Source of the DNA: Caulobacter sp031457805
GTDB taxonomy: Bacteria; Pseudomonadota; Alphaproteobacteria; Caulobacterales; Caulobacteraceae
NCBI RefSeq assembly: GCF_031457805.1
Contig: NZ_JAVDXI010000005.1
Coordinates: 186,001 to 250,000 of the forward strand
DNA: 64,000 nucleotides
Direction: 5' to 3'
A program made the position numbers and the translations under genes. Shown here piece after piece: positions 59,164-64,000 of the stretch (position 1 is its first letter; every line of letters starts with the position of its first letter). Below the pieces are notes generated by a model, which saw only the letters and a program-made list of their open reading frames with translations, had not been told where the DNA came from and searched no databases.

Positions 59164-59301
59164 CTAGTCGCGCCGAACCAGCTCGGCTTCCAGGTCCGCG
59201 CCATGCGTCCAGAAGCAGGCCAGCATGCTGCTGACGGCCAGGGCCAGCATCAACAGGAAGCCGCGCGGCGGAGCCAGACTGACAACGTCTTGGGGCGTCA
59301 T
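59164..59301 (-). CDS. Possible 45-residue single-pass membrane peptide
   Basis: A short open frame with ATG 59299-59301 and purine-rich GAGGAAACGAGAGAG upstream. The predicted peptide has a polar N-terminus (MTPQDVVSLAPPRG), one hydrophobic segment (about 15-31, FLLMLALAVSSMLACFW) and an acidic C-terminus (ADLEAELVRRD). The pattern suits a real small membrane protein, but no homologue is known to me. Confidence 0.45.
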   Translation of the reverse strand: MTPQDVVSLAPPRGFLLMLALAVSSMLACFWTHGADLEAELVRRD

Positions 59302-59406
59302 CTCTCTCGTTTCCTCGTCGGCGCCCGGATCTTGTCGTCCCGGCTGCCGTGGGAGGAAGCTTCACACTGACGGGCCGTCCACGCAAGCCCCTGTTTTACA
59401 TCAGGT

Positions 59407-59432
59407 TTTAATGGACTTGAGAGTCCATTAAA
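59407..59432 (-). terminator. Hairpin after the SDR gene
   Basis: TTTAATGGACT (59407-59417) pairs with AGTCCATTAAA (59422-59432) around TGAG. It lies eight bases after the SDR stop. The stem is AT-rich with no separate T-run, so termination is plausible rather than certain. Confidence 0.5.
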
Positions 59433-59439
59433 CCGCGCT

Positions 59440-60222
59440 CTAGAAGATCGAATAGCCGCCGTCGATCACCAGGGTCGTGCCCGAGTGATAGCTGGAGGCG
59501 TCCGAGGCCAGATAGACGGCCATGCCGCCGAAGTCCTCGGGCTCGCCCCAGCGGCGGGCCGGAACGCGCGGAATGACCTTTTCGGCGAAGGCCGAATTGG
59601 CCTGGGCGCCGGCGGTCATGTCGGTGGCGATCCAGCCGGGCAGGATAGCGTTGGCGCGAACGCCGTAGCGGGCGTGCTCGACGGCGACCGACTTGATCAT
59701 CGAGATCACCGCGCCCTTGGTGGCGGCGTAGGCCTCGTTGCGGGCCGCACCCTCGATGGCCGCCAGCGAGGCGACGCCGACCAGCGAGCCGCCCGGGTCC
59801 CCGGCCTTGGCGCGCTCGACCATGTGGCGGCAGGCCTCGCGGAGGGTGAAGAACACCCCGTCCAGATTGACGGCCAGAACCTTGCGATAGACCTCGGTGC
59901 TCATGTCCACGAACGAGGGCGAGCCATAGCCGATGCCGGCGTTGGCGAAGACGCTGTCGACCCGGCCCATGGCGGCGACGGCTTCTTCCATGCCCTCGCG
60001 GACCTGGGCTTCGTTGGAGACGTCGACGGTCTGGGCCTTCACCCGCACGCCCAGGGCGGTCAGTTCGCCCTCGGCGGCCAGGTTGCGCTCGGGGTTTGAG
60101 CCCCAGATGACGATGTCGGCCCCGGCCTGCGCCATGGCCTTGGCCATGCCGAGCCCGATGCCCCGGTTGCCGCCGGTGACCAGGGCGACCTTTCCCGACA
60201 GGTTGAACGGCGCATAGGCCAT
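59440..60222 (-). CDS. Short-chain dehydrogenase/reductase
   Basis: A 260-residue classical SDR: cofactor motif TGGNRGIGLG, NAG at 93-95, Ser in GVASLAA, YAATKGA (catalytic Tyr-x-x-x-Lys) and the C-terminal DGGYSIF. Asp/Asn choice after strand 2 (WGSNPERN) suggests NADP preference (inference). The ATG follows GGGAGGG. The substrate is unknown; no pathway neighbours are present. Confidence 0.92.
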   Translation of the reverse strand: MAYAPFNLSGKVALVTGGNRGIGLGMAKAMAQAGADIVIWGSNPERNLAAEGELTALGVRVKAQTVDVSNEAQVREGMEEAVAAMGRVDSVFANAGIGYGSPSFVDMSTEVYRKVLAVNLDGVFFTLREACRHMVERAKAGDPGGSLVGVASLAAIEGAARNEAYAATKGAVISMIKSVAVEHARYGVRANAILPGWIATDMTAGAQANSAFAEKVIPRVPARRWGEPEDFGGMAVYLASDASSYHSGTTLVIDGGYSIF

Positions 60223-60286
60223 GACGAACCCTCCCTCATTGTTCTTGAAACGCTTGTTTGAAGGAGAAGGACTCAGGGGCCGAAGG

Positions 60287-61054
60287 TCAAGAGCCCCAGA
60301 AGTGGAAGGTTCGCCAGCCGTCGCCGATCGCCGGCCGCGAAACGCCCAAAAGGTCGGTGATGGTCAGGGCCGCGGCGAAGATGAACTCGCTGACGCCGGG
60401 GGCCCAGAAGATCAGCGCGAACAGGATCAGGAAGCCGACCCGCTCGACCTTGACCATCCGCGCCTGGACGCCGTCGGGCAGGAACGGTCGGATCACGCCA
60501 TAGCCGTCGAGACCCGGGACGGGCAGCAGGTTCAAAACGAGCGCGCTGGCCTGCAGCATGGCCAGCAGCGACAGGGCGTTGAACAGCGGCGGGCTGGCGG
60601 CCGCCAGCGGCAGGCTGACGGCGATGATGACCAGCACCACCAGCGTCCCTAGCGGCCCGGCCAGCGAGGCTAGCGACCGCCAGCCGCGCGAGCGCATCAG
60701 ATCCTCGCGCAGATAGACCGCCCCGCCCGGAAAGCCGATGCCGCCCAGGGCCAGGGCGACCAGCGGTATGATGATCGTCGTGAAGAGGTCCGAGTACTTC
60801 AGCGGATCGAGGGTCAGATAGCCCTTCTCGACGATCGTGGTGTCGCCGGCCTTGTAGGCGGTGAAGGCGTGGCCGAATTCATGGATCCCGACGCTCAGCA
60901 CCCAAGCGGCGGCCACGAAGGCGAAGGTGACGATCCCCAGCGGCTCGACCCCGCTGGCCACCGCCCACCCAAGGCCGAGCACGGCGGCGATCAGGATCAG
61001 GGCGTTGGGACTGATCGGCGCGCGCGGCCGGGCGGGGACTTCGACGAGGCTCAT
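60287..61054 (-). CDS. M50-family (site-2) membrane metalloprotease
   Basis: A 255-residue protein with five or six hydrophobic segments, the zinc motif HEFGH (58-62) inside a membrane helix, and the second ligand motif LNLLPVPGLDGYG. These define M50B intramembrane proteases. There is no PDZ or CBS domain, so it belongs to the short YwhC/Rv-like group rather than RseP. ATG 61052-61054 has no strong ribosome site, and the start could be slightly different. The substrate is unknown. Confidence 0.88.
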   Translation of the reverse strand: MSLVEVPARPRAPISPNALILIAAVLGLGWAVASGVEPLGIVTFAFVAAAWVLSVGIHEFGHAFTAYKAGDTTIVEKGYLTLDPLKYSDLFTTIIIPLVALALGGIGFPGGAVYLREDLMRSRGWRSLASLAGPLGTLVVLVIIAVSLPLAAASPPLFNALSLLAMLQASALVLNLLPVPGLDGYGVIRPFLPDGVQARMVKVERVGFLILFALIFWAPGVSEFIFAAALTITDLLGVSRPAIGDGWRTFHFWGS

Positions 61055-61136
61055 GACTGTGATGTCGGGGACCTTGGCCAGGAGCGCAAGCGGAGACTGG
61101 TTGGGCGGCGGGCGGAGGTTTGGAAGGGCGACCACA

Positions 61137-61273
61137 AACCCCTCTCCCAAAGGGAGAGGGCGGGGCCCGCCGCGAAGCGGTGGGAGGGAGAGGGGTTACG
61201 AGGCTCGACGGCGTGCCGGCCCTCCGTCCGACACCGTAACCCCTCTCCCCGACCCTCTCCCTATGGGAGAGGG
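61137..61273. repeat. GC-rich palindromic intergenic repeat overlapping the NUDIX gene end
   Basis: Two outer hairpins, CCCTCTCCC-AAA-GGGAGAGGG (61140-61160) and CCCTCTCCC-TAT-GGGAGAGGG (61253-61273), flank a 15-bp perfect inverted repeat: GGGAGAGGGGTTACG (61186-61200) with CGTAACCCCTCTCCC (61235-61249). The right hairpin forms the last codons and stop of the NUDIX gene. It has the same general plan as the element at 26371-26489. Confidence 0.8.
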
Positions 61274-61692
61274 AGTCCCCCAAACCGCTCGAACGCTTCA
61301 GCGATGACCCGCCGGGTCTCTTCCCACTCAACGAGCTCCATGGCCTCCTCGCGGGAGACAAACCGCGCCTCGGCGGCGTCATCGCCGGCCAGGGGCTCAC
61401 CGCCGGTCCAGCGGGCGGCGTAGTCAATCAGCACGTAGTGGCGGGTGATTTCCCCGCCCGGCCGCGCCGGAAAGACCCCGTCGATCACGTCGATCAGGCC
61501 CAGCAAGTCGGCGTCAACGCCGGTCTCTTCCTTGAGTTCACGCAGCGCCGCGTCCTGAAGGGTCTCGCCCCATTCGAGGCGGCCGCCAGGCACGCTCCAT
61601 TGACCGAGCCTCGGCGGCGTGCCGCGCTTGATCAGCAGGACCTCCTCGCCCCGGAGACAGACAACGCCGACAGTGGGAACGGGATGGCTCAT
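61261..61692 (-). CDS. NUDIX hydrolase
   Basis: A 143-residue pyrophosphohydrolase with a complete NUDIX box, GGRLEWGETLQDAALRELKEE followed by TGV (Gly37, Glu43, Arg51, Glu52, Glu55, Glu56). Substrates in this class include oxidised or sugar nucleotides. ATG 61690-61692 follows AGGG. It is nine bases after the patatin stop. Its final residues LPLP and stop codon come from the GC-rich repeat at 61137-61273, so the C-terminus has been rewritten by the repeat. Confidence 0.92.
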   Translation of the reverse strand: MSHPVPTVGVVCLRGEEVLLIKRGTPPRLGQWSVPGGRLEWGETLQDAALRELKEETGVDADLLGLIDVIDGVFPARPGGEITRHYVLIDYAARWTGGEPLAGDDAAEARFVSREEAMELVEWEETRRVIAEAFERFGGLPLP

Positions 61693-61701
61693 GCCCTAGC
61701 T

Positions 61702-62763
61702 TTACGGGAAACCGACCTTCAGATCGACGCTGGACTTCTCGCCGACGCAATCGCCGCAATCGGCCAGCCAAGCGTCCGTCGCCGCCCGGCCCCGCTCTTT
61801 CAGATCGGTCAGGAAGCTCCACTCAGTGTTGAACTTGGTCGACAGCGACAGGTCCGCCAGCGGTTTGTCGGCGGTGATGGCATGGACCAGCATCCGCCGG
61901 TAGCGGCCCCGGGCGTTGTCCTTCAGGAGCCCCTCGTCCAGCAGCTTCTGCACGAAGCCGATGGCCCGCAGCTCCGAGGCCAGCGAGGCGTTGAAGGTGA
62001 TCTCGTTCAGACGATCCATGATCTCGCCCGGCGATTTCGGCGTCTCCTCGCGGACGAACGGGTTGAGGGTGACGATCAGGATGTCGTCGGGCGTGTCGTC
62101 GTAGAACAGCGGCCACAGCGGCGGATTGGCCAGGAAGCCGCCATCCCAGTAGGGCTCGCCGTCGATCTCGACCGCCTGGAACAGTTGCGGCAGGCAGGCG
62201 CTGGCCATGATGTGGCGCGAGGTCAGCTCGGTCTCGCGGAAGACCTTCGACTTGCTGGTGCGGATCTGGGTGGCCGAGATGTAGAGCTTGAGCGGGCTCT
62301 CGCCCCGGATGCGGCTGAAGGTGACCTCGCTCTCCAGCACGTCATGCAGCGGGTTGAGGTTGAACGGGTTGAATTCGTAGGGGCTGAGCGACAGGGCCAG
62401 GGTCTCGGCCATCCGCCACCCAGGGGTGTTCTTCAGCCAGTCGACGCCGCCGCCAAACGCGTTGGTCCAGATGCTGGTGTCGCCGAAAACATTGCGGCTG
62501 CCGGCCCGGTTCACGTTGCGCCAGAACGACTCAAGTCGCGCCCGCGCCCCCGCCCGGCCATCGTCGATCAGGCCTTGAGCCAGGCAGACCGCGTTCATCG
62601 CCCCGGCCGAAGCGGCGGTGACGGCGCGGATCTCCAGATCGTCTTCCTCGAGCAGGCGATCCAGCACGCCCCACTCGAAGGCGCCATGCGCGCCGCCGCC
62701 CTGCAAGGCGAGGCTCAGGCCCTTGGGGCCCGAGGGCTTTTTCTTGAACGGTGGAATCGGCAT
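61702..62763 (-). CDS. Patatin-like phospholipase
   Basis: A 353-residue lipid acyl hydrolase. The oxyanion loop is QGGGAHGAFEWGVLD (21-35), the nucleophile Ser52 lies in TAASAGAMNA (AASAG in place of the usual GxSxG), and the catalytic Asp is in PYWDGGFLANPP. It has no signal peptide. It is co-oriented with the NUDIX gene. Length and motif order match proteobacterial patatins that cleave membrane phospholipids or PHB granules; which one is not decidable. Confidence 0.92.
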   Translation of the reverse strand: MPIPPFKKKPSGPKGLSLALQGGGAHGAFEWGVLDRLLEEDDLEIRAVTAASAGAMNAVCLAQGLIDDGRAGARARLESFWRNVNRAGSRNVFGDTSIWTNAFGGGVDWLKNTPGWRMAETLALSLSPYEFNPFNLNPLHDVLESEVTFSRIRGESPLKLYISATQIRTSKSKVFRETELTSRHIMASACLPQLFQAVEIDGEPYWDGGFLANPPLWPLFYDDTPDDILIVTLNPFVREETPKSPGEIMDRLNEITFNASLASELRAIGFVQKLLDEGLLKDNARGRYRRMLVHAITADKPLADLSLSTKFNTEWSFLTDLKERGRAATDAWLADCGDCVGEKSSVDLKVGFP

Positions 62764-62833
62764 GCGACCTCTCGAAGGACCAGCCCCCGATCAGTAACGC
62801 TTCCTCCCGGCGCTTGGCGCCCGAAAAACGGGA

Positions 62834-63631
62834 CTATTGGGCGACCCAGCCGCCGTCGATCTGATAGGCCGCGCCGTTGGCCGAGGCCCCCAGGTCCGAG
62901 ACCAGGTAGAGGAGCATGCCGTTCAGTTGGCCGAAGGTGACGAACTGCTTGGTCGGCTGGCTGGCCAGGATCACGTCCTTCATCACCGCTTCTTCGGAGA
63001 TACCGCGCGCCTTGGCCTGATCGGCGATCTGGGCCTCGACCAGCGGGGTCTTCACGAAGCCCGGGCAGATGGCGTTGCAGGTGATACCATGCTGGGCGAC
63101 CTCGAGGGCGACCGTCTTGGTCAGGCCCATGATCCCGTGCTTGGCGGCGACATAGGCGGCCTTGAACGGCGAGGCCACCAGGCCGTGCGCCGAGGCCACG
63201 TTGACGATCCGGCCCCGCCCCTGCTCCTTCATGATCGGCACCGCCGCCTTGGTGGCGTGGAAGGCCGAGGACAGGTTCACGGCGACGATCAGGTCCCACT
63301 TGTCGTCAGGGAAGTCCTCGACCGGCGCCACGTGCTGGACGCCGGCGTTGTTGACGAGGATGTCCAGCTCGCCGAACTCGGCCTTGGCGGCGCGGACCAA
63401 GTCGGCGATCTCGATCGGCTTGGTCATGTCGGCGCCGTGGTAGAGCACCTCGACGCCATGGGTTTCGGCCATCTCGGCGCGGGCGCGCTCGATGGCGTTC
63501 ATTTCACCGAGACCGTTCATGACGATGTTGCAGCCTTGAGCCGCGAGCGCGTCGGCCATGGCGTGGCCGATGCCGCTGGTCGAGCCGGTGACGATGGCGA
63601 CCTGCCCCTGCAAACCGAAATCGACGGCCAT
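62834..63631 (-). CDS. bdhA: 3-hydroxybutyrate dehydrogenase
   Basis: An NAD-dependent SDR of 265 residues interconverting D-3-hydroxybutyrate and acetoacetate. It shows TGSTSGIG, NNAGVQHVAPVEDFP, AVNLSSAFH, NVASAHGLVASPFKAAYVAAKHG (catalytic Ser, Tyr, Lys) and CNAICPGFVKTPLVE, the set typical of bacterial BdhA. It probably recovers carbon from polyhydroxybutyrate stores. It lies after yaaA on the same strand, separated by hairpins. The nearby patatin could be a depolymerase partner, but this is speculative. Confidence 0.92.
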   Translation of the reverse strand: MAVDFGLQGQVAIVTGSTSGIGHAMADALAAQGCNIVMNGLGEMNAIERARAEMAETHGVEVLYHGADMTKPIEIADLVRAAKAEFGELDILVNNAGVQHVAPVEDFPDDKWDLIVAVNLSSAFHATKAAVPIMKEQGRGRIVNVASAHGLVASPFKAAYVAAKHGIMGLTKTVALEVAQHGITCNAICPGFVKTPLVEAQIADQAKARGISEEAVMKDVILASQPTKQFVTFGQLNGMLLYLVSDLGASANGAAYQIDGGWVAQ

Positions 63632-63680
63632 GCGCGCGCTCCCTGAAGTGCTGCCCTATCGTGTTGCGGTGCAGCATATA

Positions 63681-63730
63681 GCTCGCCCCTGCGAAGGGCG
63701 AGCGCCTATAAATTCATCGATAGATGAATT
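63681..63730 (-). terminator. Twin hairpins after yaaA
   Basis: GCTCGCCC (63681-63688) / GGGCGAGC (63696-63703) and AATTCATC (63711-63718) / GATGAATT (63723-63730, reaching the yaaA stop). These are two consecutive hairpins between yaaA and bdhA on the minus strand, likely a terminator pair. Confidence 0.55.
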
Positions 63731-64000
63731 CAGGGCTGCGGGCGAGCGAAAACCCAGTCCGCATCGGTCGAAAGCGACGGCTGGAAACGGTAACCGTCCA
63801 GGTCGAACCCCTTGAGGCCTTCAGCCTTGTCGATGCGGTTGTCGATGATGTAGCGCGCCATCCGGCCGCGCGCCTTCTTGGCGAAGAAGCCCAGCACGCG
63901 CAGTTCGCCGCCCTTCTCTTCCTTGAAGTGGCAGGTGACGACGGGAAGCTTCAGGGCCTTGGCGTCGACGGCGCCGAAGTACTCCTGGCTGGCAAGGTTC
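63730..64000 (-). CDS. yaaA: YaaA-family peroxide stress protein, 5' end off the window
   Basis: The last 89 residues of a YaaA (DUF328) protein, which lowers free iron during peroxide stress in E. coli. The visible segments NLASQEYFGAV, VVTCHFKEEKGG, LGFFAKKARGRMARYIIDN and FDLDGYRFQPSLSTDADWVF are the conserved C-terminal blocks of the family. The N-terminal half lies beyond base 64000, so completeness cannot be judged. Confidence 0.9.
   Translation of the reverse strand, partial: NLASQEYFGAVDAKALKLPVVTCHFKEEKGGELRVLGFFAKKARGRMARYIIDNRIDKAEGLKGFDLDGYRFQPSLSTDADWVFARPQP

Noticed and set aside
1..64000. CRISPR array, prophage, insertion sequence, tRNA or rRNA
   Set aside because: No regularly spaced repeats, phage structural genes, transposase or tRNA cloverleaf were recognised anywhere in the window.

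Overview
The window is high-GC alphaproteobacterial chromosome and reads as a Caulobacter (crescentus/segnis group). The reasons are two Xanthomonas/Caulobacter-type TonB-dependent receptors beside N-acetylglucosamine (GlcNAc) genes, and a complete Caulobacter-style chemotaxis operon carrying cheU and cheE. The start-stop overlaps are very tight, with frequent GTG/TTG starts, and there are GC-rich palindromic intergenic repeats. From memory, the che and GlcNAc genes sit near CC0428-CC0446 in C. crescentus CB15 and gcv/argS/ispH near CC335x-CC336x. If so, the junction here differs from CB15; I could not check this.

Region 1 (1-9.1 kb) is an amino-sugar locus. A GntR/HutC regulator, a SIS-domain glucosamine-6-phosphate deaminase and nagA run rightwards, flanked by two leftward outer-membrane receptors. 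The GntR intergenic region and the second receptor's promoter each carry inverted repeats that look like operators. No GlcNAc kinase or inner-membrane permease is present.

Region 2 (9.1-21.5 kb) is one leftward operon: mcpA, STAS protein, cheY, cheA, cheW, cheR, cheB, cheY, cheD, cheU, cheYIII, cheE. Nearly every junction overlaps or is a few bases long. Next to it are a small secreted TonB-C-like protein and a globin-coupled chemoreceptor. A third soluble PAS chemoreceptor lies at 34-36 kb and is frameshifted.

Region 3 (21.6-36.8 kb) is mixed accessory material: an acyl-CoA dehydrogenase, an APC permease, a YeiH-type exporter with a divergent Lrp regulator, a 760-bp gene-poor stretch, an FG-GAP repeat protein, and a TetR regulator. 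It also holds a metallophosphatase/GT4 glycosyltransferase pair, a small HTTM membrane-protein operon with a possible 17-codon leader ORF, and a tandem pair of related small membrane proteins.

Region 4 (36.8-49 kb) holds the glycine cleavage operon gcvT-gcvH-gcvPA-gcvPB behind a tandem glycine riboswitch, then a zinc metalloprotease, argS, ispH and a Doc/AbrB-type toxin-antitoxin pair. Region 5 (49-64 kb) holds thrB-rnhA, a catalytically degenerate resolvase-like protein, an ABC-2 exporter, NfeD/SPFH, and a Crp-type regulator. It continues with nitronate monooxygenase, GST/HxlR, two SDR enzymes, an M50 protease, a NUDIX hydrolase, a patatin, and the 3' end of yaaA.

No rRNA, tRNA, CRISPR array, insertion sequence or prophage was recognised. 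The most unusual items are a three-copy double-hairpin repeat family, the dead resolvase-like gene, the HTTM operon with its candidate leader peptide, and the frameshifted chemoreceptor.
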